Assembly: GCF_014164785.1 (NCBI RefSeq)
Contig: NZ_JACJFN010000002.1
Span: forward strand, 496,001 to 560,000
DNA from: Aquipseudomonas guryensis
GTDB taxonomy: Bacteria; Pseudomonadota; Gammaproteobacteria; Pseudomonadales; Pseudomonadaceae
DNA: 64,000 nt
Direction of reading: 5' to 3'
Part shown: positions 33,383 through 42,081 of the stretch, piece by piece
Numbering within the stretch: the first letter of the stretch is position 1
Layout: each line of letters opens with the position of its first letter
The notes under the pieces: generated by a model
What the model was told of the DNA's origin: nothing
Database searches by the model: none
Seen by the model: only the letters and a program-made list of their open reading frames with translations
Position numbers and translations under genes: made by a program

Positions 33383-34119
33383 TAATCGTCGCTGCGGCGG
33401 GCCTCGCGTTGCAGTTGGTAGACGAAGCGCTCGACCTGGCGCTGTTCCAGGCCGCTCATGCGGTAGAAGCGTATACCGGTAAAGCTCATGCCGGTTTTTT
33501 CATCGAAGTACAGATGGCGCAACTCTGCCGAGGTGGTCATCACGCCGAACGGCAATTGTACGCGCAGGCCTTCATAGACCTGGCCCGGTTGCAGGCGCGA
33601 GGTGATGTCGCCTTGGAAGCGCAGTTTGCAGCCAGTGGCCGAGATGTCCAGGAGCTGGCCTTTGAGGGCGGGGCTCAGCTTGCTGCCGGATAGTTCTACG
33701 CTGAGCAACTGGCCGGCGCTGAGGTGGGCGCGGAATGCATTGCGTCGCTGGTGATAGGTGATCCGCTCCGGCATATAGCCCCAGTAACAGCGGGCACCTT
33801 GCAGGTCGCCAATTTTTACCGGGTCTTCGCATTCCCAGGCAATCCGCACACCGTCGTGGAGGGCCTCAACGCGAAAGGTTTCGCCGGCAGCGAAAAACCG
33901 TTCGCCGTCATTCGGCACCAGTTCGTCGAAAGCCAGTACGCCGCGCTCGCGATTTACCTCGATCAGGTAGCTCTGAAAGCGTTGGTTGCGATCCTTGAAG
34001 GTAATGATCAGCGGGTCGTGGCTCTGTTGCAGCAGGCGCAGGTTGGCGAAGACTTCCAGGGGCGCGGTGAGCACCTTGGGAGGTTGTGGGCCATCTTCCT
34101 CGTTGAATGCATTGGACAC
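33382..34119 (-). CDS. flgZ: Flagellar brake protein, YcgR/FlgZ family (PilZ)
   Basis: 245 aa. N-terminal YcgR domain (residues ~10-105) and C-terminal PilZ domain with the c-di-GMP motif RRNAFR (RxxxR) and DISATGCKL (D/NxSxxG). Binds c-di-GMP and slows or stops the motor through the stator, as known for Pseudomonas FlgZ. GTG 34119 with GGAG upstream starts the conserved SNAFNEEDGPQPPKVL; the alternative GTG at 34140 adds seven unlikely residues. Third gene of flgM-flgN-flgZ; stop codon formed at the edge of a MITE-like element. Confidence 0.9.
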   Translation of the reverse strand: MSNAFNEEDGPQPPKVLTAPLEVFANLRLLQQSHDPLIITFKDRNQRFQSYLIEVNRERGVLAFDELVPNDGERFFAAGETFRVEALHDGVRIAWECEDPVKIGDLQGARCYWGYMPERITYHQRRNAFRAHLSAGQLLSVELSGSKLSPALKGQLLDISATGCKLRFQGDITSRLQPGQVYEGLRVQLPFGVMTTSAELRHLYFDEKTGMSFTGIRFYRMSGLEQRQVERFVYQLQREARRSDD

Positions 34120-34204
34120 GGTCCAAAAATCTCCAGGCACAAATTATTGCGGCAGTAGAATACTGGCATATTGCCGGTATGTCCTGCCGTACTGAATCGT
34201 TAGA

Positions 34205-34672
34205 TCAGGCTTGGCTGAGCGGGCGCTGCTGGCCGATTCTAGCGGCCCCGCCACGACTGTCATAGAGGCCTGGTGTCTCGCCACCGCGCAAAATGCCGAG
34301 CACGCTGGTCAGCGATGCCTGATTGGCGCGAATCACGCGGCCATTACGCTGGTTGGCATCGCGGCAGCTGGATAGGAGCTGATTCAGTTCGTCGCTGCGG
34401 GCAAGCAGTGCTTCGCCATCCGGGCTGCGTGCGGCCAGAGCCTGCAGGCCAGCACGATCTGCGCTCAGCTGCTGTTCGCGCAGAAGTTTGCTGCGCGCAG
34501 CGCTGTGCTGATCCAGAAGGGTGAGCAGTGGGAGTTTGCTGGCGAGGATTTCCTGCAGGCGGGGCAGGTCGCGTTGACCCAGGGCCTGGTATTCGGCATC
34601 GATCAGCTCAAGCAGTTGCTGGGCGCTGTCGATATCCTCGGTGACAAGTTGGAGCAGATTGGTGTCGTGCAT
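34205..34672 (-). CDS. flgN: Flagellar hook-filament junction chaperone FlgN
   Basis: 155 aa, almost wholly helical. LLELIDAEYQALGQRDLPRLQEILASKLPLLTLL and the C-terminal NQRNGRVIRANQASLTSVLGIL (NxxNG...) match FlgN (PF05130), the cytoplasmic chaperone of FlgK and FlgL. ATG 34672 starts the conserved part; the longer open frame to 34795 would overlap flgM. Located 49 bp after flgM. Confidence 0.9.
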   Translation of the reverse strand: MHDTNLLQLVTEDIDSAQQLLELIDAEYQALGQRDLPRLQEILASKLPLLTLLDQHSAARSKLLREQQLSADRAGLQALAARSPDGEALLARSDELNQLLSSCRDANQRNGRVIRANQASLTSVLGILRGGETPGLYDSRGGAARIGQQRPLSQA

Positions 34673-34721
34673 CGCTGGCTCTGGGGATTGGGCGTCCAGT
34701 CTCCCCAGCGCAGCCCTGGGA

Positions 34722-35060
34722 CTAGCGCTGGGATTCGAAATCGAGCAGTTTGCCGGCAACCCGCTGGCTGTCGACCTGGTAGCTGCCCTCGGCAATCGCC
34801 TGCTTGAGCTTGGCCACGCGTTCTTTGTCGACGGTCGGCAGGTCGCGCAGTTTATCGCTGACCTTTTGCAACTGCTGAGCCTCGCGGCTGAGCTGTACGG
34901 ACTCGCCGGTTTTCGCCGTGCTGGCCTGCTCTTCAGCAGTTGGCAGGGCAGTGGGCTGATTGTTTACGGCTTCGTTACGGCCGCTGGACTGGGTGCTACC
35001 GGTCCGCCCTGCATTGGCGGGTGTGGTGGCATTGTTCAGCCGGTTGAAGTCGATAACCAT
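34722..35060 (-). CDS. flgM: Anti-sigma-28 factor FlgM
   Basis: 112 aa. Unstructured N-terminal half (Asn/Thr/Ala rich), start MVIDFNRLN, and C-terminal helices [21 protein letters not shown] and [21 protein letters not shown], the FliA-binding part. Holds FliA inactive until exported through the completed hook. RBS GAGG 8 nt before ATG 35060. A sigma-28-like promoter lies 39 bp upstream, giving autoregulation by its own target. Confidence 0.93.
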   Translation of the reverse strand: MVIDFNRLNNATTPANAGRTGSTQSSGRNEAVNNQPTALPTAEEQASTAKTGESVQLSREAQQLQKVSDKLRDLPTVDKERVAKLKQAIAEGSYQVDSQRVAGKLLDFESQR

Positions 35061-35098
35061 GATTCAAACCTCGGACGGTATCTGGACGCTTGCCAAGC

Positions 35099-35125
35099 TT
35101 GTCGGCTGGATCCGTCGAAACTTTA
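35099..35125 (-). promoter_or_regulatory. Sigma-28 (FliA) promoter of flgM
   Basis: On the minus strand TAAA-N15-GCCGACAA; spacing exact, one mismatch to GCCGATAA. Predicted start of transcription about 30 nt before the flgM ATG. Consistent with flgMN being FliA-dependent in P. aeruginosa. Confidence 0.8.
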
Positions 35126-35193
35126 GGGCGCTTTAGTGTGCGTTGCTTAACAGTGTAGGAAACCCTTGGCCAATAGCGCTACAAGAATCATGC

Positions 35194-35952
35194 CTACATT
35201 TCTACCTCAACCTGCCCAGGCCCCACTACGCGAGCCCTGACTGTGCGTTGCGAACGCTGGTTGCGAATATTGATCTGCTCGCCAAGAACCCCATCCGAGA
35301 GGGCTTCACCAGGCATTCGTACACTGATCGTACCACTACGTGCGGTGATCACAACCTGATCACCACGGCGAATCGACTCAGCCAATTCCAGGCTCGCAGG
35401 AGTCAAAACCTGATCCGCTTGCAGTGGGCGTGTCAGTTTTTTGCCGATGGCCTGCGCTGCGTCGGTCAGATAGCCTCGGCTGAGAGGGCCGATGTCCTGC
35501 TCGATCATGCTCACGTCTGCCGGCCCCAGTACCTGATCGCGCTTGAGGGGGCGGGTGGCTACGACGATAGGACGGAACAGGCGTACCTGGGCGGGGACGA
35601 ATACCGTCCAGGGTGAACTGCCTTCGCAGCTGACTCGGACGGTGACGCGGCCCACTGGTTGTACTGGGCTTTCCAAGCTCTGCGTCAAATCACTGTCGCA
35701 AGCTGCCAGGCGTAACCGCGGGTCGAGTGGATTGATACGAATCTCATAGCGCGCCTGGATTTCGCTACGCTCTAAATAGTCTTCTACCGTGAACTCAAGA
35801 AAGCCTTCGCTGGCGCCGATAAGCTCTTCAGGTAGCGTGAAAGACCCGGCCTGCAGTGAGCTGTAGCCGAGCAGGCACAAAGCAGGTAAAACTCCAGCAA
35901 GAGTGCGGCGTTTTGCCATCAGGCGTCGGGAAAGTGTCGTTATCGCGTTCAT
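35194..35952 (-). CDS. flgA: P-ring chaperone FlgA
   Basis: 252 aa from ATG 35952. A signal peptide is followed by a SAF-type domain (residues ~140-200, FRPIVVATRPLKRDQVLGPADV) and a C-terminal QVVITARSGTISVRMPGEALSDG segment, as in periplasmic FlgA, which assists FlgI assembly. Neither start has a good RBS. The sigma-54-like element ends only 12 nt before ATG 35952, so ATG 35919 (MAKRRTLAGVLPALCLLGYSSLQAG, a cleaner signal peptide) may be the real start, leaving a ~35-nt leader. Confidence 0.88.
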   Translation of the reverse strand: MNAITTLSRRLMAKRRTLAGVLPALCLLGYSSLQAGSFTLPEELIGASEGFLEFTVEDYLERSEIQARYEIRINPLDPRLRLAACDSDLTQSLESPVQPVGRVTVRVSCEGSSPWTVFVPAQVRLFRPIVVATRPLKRDQVLGPADVSMIEQDIGPLSRGYLTDAAQAIGKKLTRPLQADQVLTPASLELAESIRRGDQVVITARSGTISVRMPGEALSDGVLGEQINIRNQRSQRTVRARVVGPGQVEVEM

Positions 35953-35963
35953 GCTGACTGCAA

Positions 35964-35979
35964 AGCAAGGCTCGTGCCG
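35964..35979 (-). promoter_or_regulatory. Sigma-54 promoter of flgA
   Basis: Minus strand CGGCAC-GAGCC-TTGCT, one mismatch to TGGCAC-N5-TTGCW and the right GG-GC distance. flgA is part of the RpoN/FleQ tier in Pseudomonas. Confidence 0.6.
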
Positions 35980-36032
35980 CCTGCTACGCTAGAGCAAGGC
36001 GTCCGGTTACATACAATAAAAGGAGTCTGGGC

Positions 36033-36965
36033 ATGGCCGGAGTATTGGACTCGGTTAACCAACGTACCCAGTTAGTCGGGCAAAATCGTTTGGAGTTGCT
36101 GCTGTTCCGTCTTGAGGGGCAGCAGTTGTACGGGATCAACGTATTCAAGGTGAAGGAGGTGCTGCAATGCCCCAAGCTCACCATCATGCCCAAATCCAGT
36201 CGGGTGGTGCGCGGGGTGGCCAATATCCGCGGCGGCACGATCCCGATCATGGATCTGTCGATGGCGACCGGGCGTGCCGGGCTGGATGACCTGAAGAACA
36301 GCTTCGTCATCATTACTGAGTACAACACCAAGGTTCAGGGTTTTCTGGTGCGTTCGGTCGAGCGCATCGTCAACATGAACTGGGAAGAAATCCATCCGCC
36401 ACCCAAGGGCACCGGGCGCGACCATTACCTGACGGCAGTGACGCGTGTGGACAATCAGTTGGTGGAAATCATCGACGTGGAGAAAATCCTCGCCGAAGTC
36501 GCGCCCATGTCTGAAGCCATATCCGAGGGCGTGGTGGATACCGCAACCCAGGCCAAGGCAGTATCGCAGCGAGTACTGATTTGCGACGACTCCTCGGTGG
36601 CGCGCAAGCAGGTGTCACGTTGCCTGGAAAGCATCGGGGTCGAGGTGGTTGCGCTCAATGATGGACGCCAGGCCTACGATTACCTGCGCAAGCTGGTCGA
36701 GGAAGGCAAGAATCCGGCAGAAGAGTTTCTTATGTTGATTTCCGACATCGAGATGCCGGAAATGGACGGCTACACCCTGACGGCGGAGATTCGGGCCGAT
36801 CCAAGGATGCAGAAGCTGCACGTGATTCTGCATACTTCGCTGTCCGGCGTGTTCAACCAGGCGATGGTGAAGAAGGTCGGGGCGGATGACTTTCTGGCGA
36901 AGTTCCGCCCGGATGACCTGGCTTCCCGTGTGGTTGAGCGCATCCGTGTCGCAGATGGGGGCTGA
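36033..36965 (+). CDS. cheV: Chemotaxis adaptor CheV (CheW-REC)
   Basis: 310 aa. CheW-like domain at residues ~15-160 (LLLFRLEGQQLYGINVFKVKEVLQCP, RGVANIRGGTIPIMDL) and a response-regulator receiver at ~180-310 with CDDSSVARKQV, phospho-acceptor Asp in MLISDIEMPEMDGYTLT and HTSLSGVFNQAMVKKVGADDFLAKF (Thr and Lys). Couples receptors to CheA in a phosphorylation-dependent way. RBS AAAGGAG before ATG 36033. Divergent from flgA, 44 bp before cheR. Confidence 0.94.
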   Translation: MAGVLDSVNQRTQLVGQNRLELLLFRLEGQQLYGINVFKVKEVLQCPKLTIMPKSSRVVRGVANIRGGTIPIMDLSMATGRAGLDDLKNSFVIITEYNTKVQGFLVRSVERIVNMNWEEIHPPPKGTGRDHYLTAVTRVDNQLVEIIDVEKILAEVAPMSEAISEGVVDTATQAKAVSQRVLICDDSSVARKQVSRCLESIGVEVVALNDGRQAYDYLRKLVEEGKNPAEEFLMLISDIEMPEMDGYTLTAEIRADPRMQKLHVILHTSLSGVFNQAMVKKVGADDFLAKFRPDDLASRVVERIRVADGG

Positions 36966-37009
36966 GGGCGCTGCCTTCGGTAGTAACTATGTATGGTGAG
37001 GCGGCATTA

Positions 37010-37837
37010 GTGTCTTCAGGCAATTTGGATTTCGAGCAGTTCCGGACCTTCCTGGAGAAGGCGTGCGGTATTTTACTGGGTAGCAACAAGCAGTACCTGG
37101 TTTCCAGCCGTCTCAACAAGCTGATGGAACAGCAAGGCATCAAGACGCTTGGCGAGCTTGTGCAGAAAATGCAGACGCAGCCGCGCGGTGGTCTGCGCGA
37201 GCAGGTCGTCGATGCCATGACCACTAACGAAACCCTGTGGTTCCGTGATACCTACCCCTTCGAAGTCCTCAAGAACCGGGTATTGCCGGAGATGATCAAG
37301 GCCTCGCCGAACCAGCGCTTGCGCATCTGGTCGGCTGCCTGTTCTTCGGGGCAGGAGCCTTACTCGCTGTCGATGACCATCGATGAGTTCGAAAAAAGCA
37401 ACCTGGGCCAGCTCAAGGCTGGCGTACAGATTGTCGCTACCGATCTGTCGCCGTCGATGCTGAGCAACTGCAAGTCGGGTGAGTACGACAGCCTGGCTAT
37501 GGGGCGCGGGTTGTCGCAGGAGCGCTTGCAGCGTTATTTCGACCCTAAAGGTCCGGGCCGTTGGGCCGTCAAGGCGCCGATCAAGAGTCGCGTGGAGTTC
37601 CGTCCGCTTAACCTGCTGGAAAGCTATGCGGCGCTGGGCAAATTCGACATCGTGTTCTGCCGTAACGTGCTGATCTACTTCTCTGCCGAGGTGAAGAAGG
37701 ACATCCTCACGCGTATCCATGCCACGCTGAAGCCGGGCGGTTATCTGTTCCTCGGTGCATCCGAGGCGCTGAATGCTCTGCCGGATCTGTATCAGATGGT
37801 GCAGTGCAGTCCGGGGATCATCTACAAGGTGAAATAA
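37010..37837 (+). CDS. cheR: Chemotaxis methyltransferase CheR
   Basis: 275 aa. N-terminal CheR helical domain (FEQFRTFLEKACGILLGSNKQYLVSSRLNKLM), MTTNETLWFRDTYPFE, and a SAM domain with RIWSAACSSGQEPYSLSM and FDIVFCRNVLIYFS. Methylates glutamates of chemoreceptors. GTG 37010 matches the P. aeruginosa CheR1 start (M-S-x-x-N-x-DFE) and length (274 aa); the ATG at 36989 would add seven residues. No pentapeptide-binding beta-subdomain insertion is evident. Forms an operon with cheV and is followed by a terminator. Confidence 0.93.
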   Translation: MSSGNLDFEQFRTFLEKACGILLGSNKQYLVSSRLNKLMEQQGIKTLGELVQKMQTQPRGGLREQVVDAMTTNETLWFRDTYPFEVLKNRVLPEMIKASPNQRLRIWSAACSSGQEPYSLSMTIDEFEKSNLGQLKAGVQIVATDLSPSMLSNCKSGEYDSLAMGRGLSQERLQRYFDPKGPGRWAVKAPIKSRVEFRPLNLLESYAALGKFDIVFCRNVLIYFSAEVKKDILTRIHATLKPGGYLFLGASEALNALPDLYQMVQCSPGIIYKVK

Positions 37838-37860
37838 CGCCTGCAGCGTTAGCGAGACAT

Positions 37861-37886
37861 AAACGGGAGGCCACTGGCCTCCCGTT
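37861..37886 (+). terminator. Rho-independent terminator after cheR
   Basis: AAACGGGAGGCC, loop AC/TG, GGCCTCCCGTTT followed by TCGTTT. Strong GC stem separating cheVR from the flgB operon. Confidence 0.88.
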
Positions 37887-38017
37887 TTCGTTTGGGCGGC
37901 AAACGCCTTGTCTGGTATTGCCGCTTGCCTTGCCTATAGCGGAAAAGCTTTGCCGCTTGCCGCTCTTTTGATTGCCATACTTATTCTAATTTATTGATAA
38001 ATAAGGAAAATAAATAT

Positions 38018-38033
38018 TGGCATAGCCTTTGCT
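38018..38033 (+). promoter_or_regulatory. Sigma-54 promoter of the flgBCDE operon
   Basis: TGGCAT-AGCCT-TTGCT, exact -24/-12 spacing, one mismatch. Start of transcription near 38045, 40 nt before flgB. The upstream 37960-38010 is A/T rich. FleQ/FleR-RpoN control is expected. Confidence 0.85.
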
Positions 38034-38084
38034 AAATATCTGGCACAGCACCGCCAGATCGCCCACCGGCAAAGGTTAAAGGTC

Positions 38085-38492
38085 ATGAGCATCAGTTTCG
38101 ACAAGGCACTCGGTATCCATGAAAAGGCACTCGGTTTCCGCGCCCAGCGCGCAGAGGTGCTGTCCAACAATATCGCCAACGCCGATACGCCGAACTACCG
38201 GGCTCGCGATCTGGATTTCGCTGCCGTGCTGGCCGAGCAGAATGACAAGACCTCGCGCAAGCAGGTCAACCTCAGCCGTACCGACAGCCAGCACATCCCG
38301 GCTGCGGGTATCGAACTGGCTGACCCGGCGCTGCGCTTCCGTACCCCGTTCCACCCGTCCATTGATCAGAACACCGTCGACATGCAGCAGGAGCAAGCCA
38401 GCTACGCCGAGAATGCGGTGCAGTTCCAGGCCAGCTTCACCCTGCTCAACAGCAAATTCAAAGGGCTGGTCGGCGCCCTGCGCGGCGAATAA
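38085..38492 (+). CDS. flgB: Flagellar proximal rod protein FlgB
   Basis: 135 aa. N-terminal rod motif RAQRAEVLSNNIANADTPNYRARDLDF and helical C-terminus VDMQQEQASYAENAVQFQASFTLLNSKFKGLVGALRG. Builds the base of the rod in the periplasm and is exported by the flagellar T3SS without signal peptide. First gene of the operon, 14 bp before flgC. Confidence 0.96.
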   Translation: MSISFDKALGIHEKALGFRAQRAEVLSNNIANADTPNYRARDLDFAAVLAEQNDKTSRKQVNLSRTDSQHIPAAGIELADPALRFRTPFHPSIDQNTVDMQQEQASYAENAVQFQASFTLLNSKFKGLVGALRGE

Positions 38493-38506
38493 GGGAGATA
38501 CCTAAC

Positions 38507-38950
38507 ATGTCACTTGCCAGTGTCTTCAATATCGCCGGAACCGGCATGAGCGCGCAGAGCACTCGCCTGAACACCATCTCCAGCAACATTGCCAACGCCG
38601 AGACGGTGTCCTCCAGCATCAACCAGACCTACCGCGCGCGCCACCCGGTATTCGCCACCGTGTTCGAATCGAGCATGCAGGGCGATCGTGGTTCGCTGTT
38701 CGCCGAGCAGGACGAAGCGGGGCGTGGCGTGCAGGTGCTGGGCATTGTCGAGGATCAGAGCAGCCTGATGCCGCGCTACGAGCCGAACCATCCGGCCGCC
38801 GATGAGAAAGGTTATGTGTACTACCCGAACGTCAACGTGGTTGAGGAGATGGCCGACATGATTTCTGCCAGTCGCGCCTTCCAGACCAACGTGGAAATGA
38901 TGAATACCGCCAAGCAGATGATGCAGCGCGTACTGACCCTGGGCCAGTAA
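38507..38950 (+). CDS. flgC: Flagellar proximal rod protein FlgC
   Basis: 147 aa. MSLASVFNIAGTGMSAQSTRLNTISSNIANAET at the start and PNVNVVEEMADMISASRAFQTNVEMMNTAKQMMQRVL at the end are diagnostic of FlgC. Preceded by AGGGAGA. 22 bp before flgD. Confidence 0.96.
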   Translation: MSLASVFNIAGTGMSAQSTRLNTISSNIANAETVSSSINQTYRARHPVFATVFESSMQGDRGSLFAEQDEAGRGVQVLGIVEDQSSLMPRYEPNHPAADEKGYVYYPNVNVVEEMADMISASRAFQTNVEMMNTAKQMMQRVLTLGQ

Positions 38951-38972
38951 GCCGCGAACGAGGAGCAAGACC

Positions 38973-39641
38973 ATGAGCGTTAGTGGCGTTAGTTCGGCCC
39001 TGGATCAATATCAGATCAAGCAGGACACCACCCAGAACAAGGAGCTTGGCAAGAATGAGTTCCTCAACCTGCTGGTGGCTCAATTGAATAACCAGAATCC
39101 GCTGGAGCCGCAGGGCAATGGTGAGTTCATCGCCCAGTTGGCGCAGTTCAGCCAGGTCGAAGGTATCGAGAAGCTGAATACCAGCATGGGTTCGCTGCTG
39201 TCTGGCTACCAGTCCTCGCAGGCTTTGCAGGCTTCTTCGCTGGTCGGACACAAGGTCATTGTGCCGACCGACAAGGCCGTGGTGGATACCGCTGAAACCT
39301 TCAAGGCCAGCCTGGTTCTGCCGGTCACCAGCAGCAACGTCTACGTCAACGTCTATGACAGCGCAGGCGCTGTGGTGAATCGCGTCAATCTCGGTCAGCA
39401 GGCCGCCGGCAATGTCAGCTTCATGTGGGATGGCAAGGATGCCAGCGGCAAGGTCATGCCGCCTGGCACCTACAAGTTCGAGGCGCAGGCTAGCTACGCC
39501 GACGGAACCAAGGGGCTGTACACCTTGCTGCCAGCCAATGTCGACAGCGTCACCCTCGGGCAGAACGGTGGTGAGCTGATGTTGAACCTCGCGGGGCTGG
39601 GCAGCGTGCCGCTGTCGCAGGTCCAGGTCATCGGTCAATAA
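38973..39641 (+). CDS. flgD: Hook assembly scaffold FlgD
   Basis: 222 aa. N-terminal region LGKNEFLNLLVAQLNNQNPLEPQGNGEFIAQLAQFSQVEGIEKL is the cap part; residues ~95-215 hold the FlgD Ig and tudor-like folds (VNLGQQAAGNVSFMWDGKDASGKVMPPGTYKFEA). Caps the growing hook and is then lost. RBS GAGGAGCAAG. Confidence 0.95.
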   Translation: MSVSGVSSALDQYQIKQDTTQNKELGKNEFLNLLVAQLNNQNPLEPQGNGEFIAQLAQFSQVEGIEKLNTSMGSLLSGYQSSQALQASSLVGHKVIVPTDKAVVDTAETFKASLVLPVTSSNVYVNVYDSAGAVVNRVNLGQQAAGNVSFMWDGKDASGKVMPPGTYKFEAQASYADGTKGLYTLLPANVDSVTLGQNGGELMLNLAGLGSVPLSQVQVIGQ

Positions 39642-39685
39642 CGCACAGATCGTAAGCGCCGGCAGTAACGGCAAAGGAGTCTTCC

Positions 39686-41089
39686 ATGGGTTTCAATATC
39701 GGTCTCAGCGGCTTGCGCGCGGCCACCAGTGATCTCAACGTCACCGGTAATAACATTGCCAACGCTGGCACTGCAGGCTTCAAGCAGTCGCGGGCGGAGT
39801 TTGCAGACGTATATGCCGCCTCGGTACTCGGCAGTGGTTCCAACCCGCAAGGCAGTGGTGTGCTGCTTGGGGATGTGTCGCAGCTGTTCAACCAGGGCAA
39901 CATCAACTACACGCAGAATGCGCTGGACCTGGCGATCAACGGCAACGGCTTCTTCCAGACCAGCAACAATGGTGAGGTGAGCTACACCCGTGCCGGTTAC
40001 TTCGGTACGGATCGTGATGGCTACATGGTCAATAACTTTGGCTATCGCCTGCAGGGCTACACCGTGGATGCCAATGGCAACTTGCAGAACGGCATTGTGG
40101 ATGACCTGCGCATCCAGACGGCCAGTCAGCAGCCGCAGGCGACTTCGACTATCTCCCAGGTGTTCAACCTCAACTCGACCAATGTGCGCCCCGGCAATGC
40201 TGGCACCTCGGCGGCGCCGACCTTCGATCCTGCCGATCCGCTGACCTACAACTCGTCCACCTCGCTGAACATCTATGACAGCCAGGGCAACTCCCATGTG
40301 ATGACCCAGTATTTCGTCAAGGACGATGCCACTGCGGCTTCCGGCGGGCAGAATACCTGGGTCATGCATGTGCTGATCGACGGCCTGAACCCGCTCAATC
40401 CGCAGGATGCGGCGAATACACCGCTGTCCTTCAACGTTGCGTTCGATACCTCGGGGCAGCTGAGCAGCATTACCGACACCACGGGCGGTACCGCAGGCAC
40501 CGGTTACACGATCGACCCGCTGACCAACGAAATTACTTTCCTCTCCGATACCACGGGTTCTGCTGGTGACGGCTGGATTCCGGCCACTGTCGATACCACT
40601 GGCGCTTCACCCACTGGTTTCGTTTGGAACGGCGCCCTGGGCAGTACCGACAACATCACCTTCGACCCACGTGGTACGACACAAAACGCCAGTGCCTTTT
40701 CCGTCAGCAGCGTCAGCCAGAACGGCTACACCACCGGCCAGCTGTCCGGCCTGGAAATCGACGACACCGGGGTGATCTTTGCCCGCTACACCAACGGTCA
40801 GTCGCTGGTCCAAGGGCAGGTGGTATTGGCCAACTTCGCCAACGTGCAAGGGCTGACGCCGGTGGGCAAGACTGCCTGGGTGCAGTCCTTTGCATCCGGT
40901 GAACCGGTAGTGGGCACGCCACGCTCAGGGACTCTGGGCGCCCTGCAGTCCGGTGCACTGGAGGACTCCAACGTCGAGCTGTCGGACCAGTTGGTCAACC
41001 TGATCGTGGCGCAGCGCAACTACCAGGCCAACGCCAAGACCATCGAGACCGAAAGCGCCATCACCCAGACCATCATCAACCTGCGTTGA
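39686..41089 (+). CDS. flgE: Flagellar hook protein FlgE
   Basis: 467 aa. Rod/hook N-terminal MGFNIGLSGLRAATSDLNVTGNNIANAGTAGFKQSRAEF, middle hook domain (~170-330, variable, Thr/Asp rich) and C-terminal GALEDSNVELSDQLVNLIVAQRNYQANAKTIETESAITQTIINLR. Length typical of Pseudomonas. Last gene before a terminator; RBS AAAGGAG. Confidence 0.96.
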   Translation: MGFNIGLSGLRAATSDLNVTGNNIANAGTAGFKQSRAEFADVYAASVLGSGSNPQGSGVLLGDVSQLFNQGNINYTQNALDLAINGNGFFQTSNNGEVSYTRAGYFGTDRDGYMVNNFGYRLQGYTVDANGNLQNGIVDDLRIQTASQQPQATSTISQVFNLNSTNVRPGNAGTSAAPTFDPADPLTYNSSTSLNIYDSQGNSHVMTQYFVKDDATAASGGQNTWVMHVLIDGLNPLNPQDAANTPLSFNVAFDTSGQLSSITDTTGGTAGTGYTIDPLTNEITFLSDTTGSAGDGWIPATVDTTGASPTGFVWNGALGSTDNITFDPRGTTQNASAFSVSSVSQNGYTTGQLSGLEIDDTGVIFARYTNGQSLVQGQVVLANFANVQGLTPVGKTAWVQSFASGEPVVGTPRSGTLGALQSGALEDSNVELSDQLVNLIVAQRNYQANAKTIETESAITQTIINLR

Positions 41090-41148
41090 TTGAGGTGGCT
41101 CGGGCGACGGCTTGCCGCCAGCGGCAAACCGTCGCCGTCTATCTTCCA

Positions 41149-41172
41149 TAAAGGCTCCTTCGGGAGCCTTTA
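41149..41172 (+). terminator. Terminator between flgE and flgF
   Basis: TAAAGGCTCC, loop TTCG, GGAGCCTTTA. Tetraloop hairpin with short T stretch; separates flgBCDE from the operon with its own sigma-54 promoter. Confidence 0.8.
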
Positions 41173-41223
41173 TGCATTTAATAATTCTTTTTAAATCAAA
41201 GATATATGATTGTTTTTCGGGTG

Positions 41224-41239
41224 TGGCACGGCATTTGCT
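41224..41239 (+). promoter_or_regulatory. Sigma-54 promoter of flgFGHIJKL
   Basis: TGGCAC-GGCAT-TTGCT, a perfect match to the -24/-12 consensus. Start of transcription near 41251, 42 nt before flgF. An A/T-rich block (41173-41216) lies directly upstream. Confidence 0.93.
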
Positions 41240-41292
41240 GAATAGCTTGCAACAGAGTAGCGAGCGGCAAGCGCCGACCCTCGGAGAACACC

Positions 41293-42036
41293 ATGGACAA
41301 GATGCTGTACGTCGCCATGACCGGTGCCAGTCAGAACACCCTGGCTCAGCGTGCCCACGCCAACAACCTGGCGAACATTTCCACCAATGGCTTTCAGCGC
41401 GATTTCGAGCAGGCCCGTTCCATGCCGGTGTTCGGCGAGAGCTACCCGGCGCGGGTGTACGCCATGAGCGAGCGCCCCGGCACCGACTTCACGCCGGGCA
41501 CCCTGCAGGAAACCGGACGTGAGCTGGATGTGGCCGTCGATGGTCAGGGCTGGATTGCCGTGCAGTCTGCCGATGGCAGCGAAGCCTATATCCGTACCGC
41601 CAGCTTGCAGATCGATGCTCTGGGTCAGCTGCGTACCGGCAACGGTTTGCCGGTGCTCGGCAATGGCGGGCCGATTGCCGTGCCGCCGGAGCAGAAGGTG
41701 GAGATCGGTCAGGATGGCACCATCAGTATCCGTGCCCTCGGCGAGGCGCCGAGCGTAATGGCAGAGGTTGACCGCATCAAGCTGGTCAAGCCAGATCTGC
41801 AGAACATGGAGAAGGGCACCGACGGCCTGATCCGCCTCAAGGACGCCACCCAGCCGCAGCTGGCCGATGCCAACGTACGTGTAACGTCCGGCTTTCTCGA
41901 AGCCAGCAACGTCAATGCCGTGGAAGAGATGACGGCGATCCTCTCGCTGTCCCGCCAGTTTGAACTGCACGTGAAGATGATGCGTACCGCCGAGGAAGGC
42001 GCTACCGCCATGGCACGGGTCATGCAACTCAGCTAA
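41293..42036 (+). CDS. flgF: Flagellar proximal rod protein FlgF
   Basis: 247 aa. MDKMLYVAMTGASQNTLAQRAHANNLANISTNGFQRDFEQARSM and C-terminal FLEASNVNAVEEMTAILSLSRQFELHVKMMRTAEEGATAMARVMQLS. First gene of the second hook-basal-body operon; RBS CGGAGAAC. Confidence 0.96.
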   Translation: MDKMLYVAMTGASQNTLAQRAHANNLANISTNGFQRDFEQARSMPVFGESYPARVYAMSERPGTDFTPGTLQETGRELDVAVDGQGWIAVQSADGSEAYIRTASLQIDALGQLRTGNGLPVLGNGGPIAVPPEQKVEIGQDGTISIRALGEAPSVMAEVDRIKLVKPDLQNMEKGTDGLIRLKDATQPQLADANVRVTSGFLEASNVNAVEEMTAILSLSRQFELHVKMMRTAEEGATAMARVMQLS

Positions 42037-42081
42037 TTACCAACGCGCAGTGCCGGAAAACCGGCACTCGAGGAGAACGCT

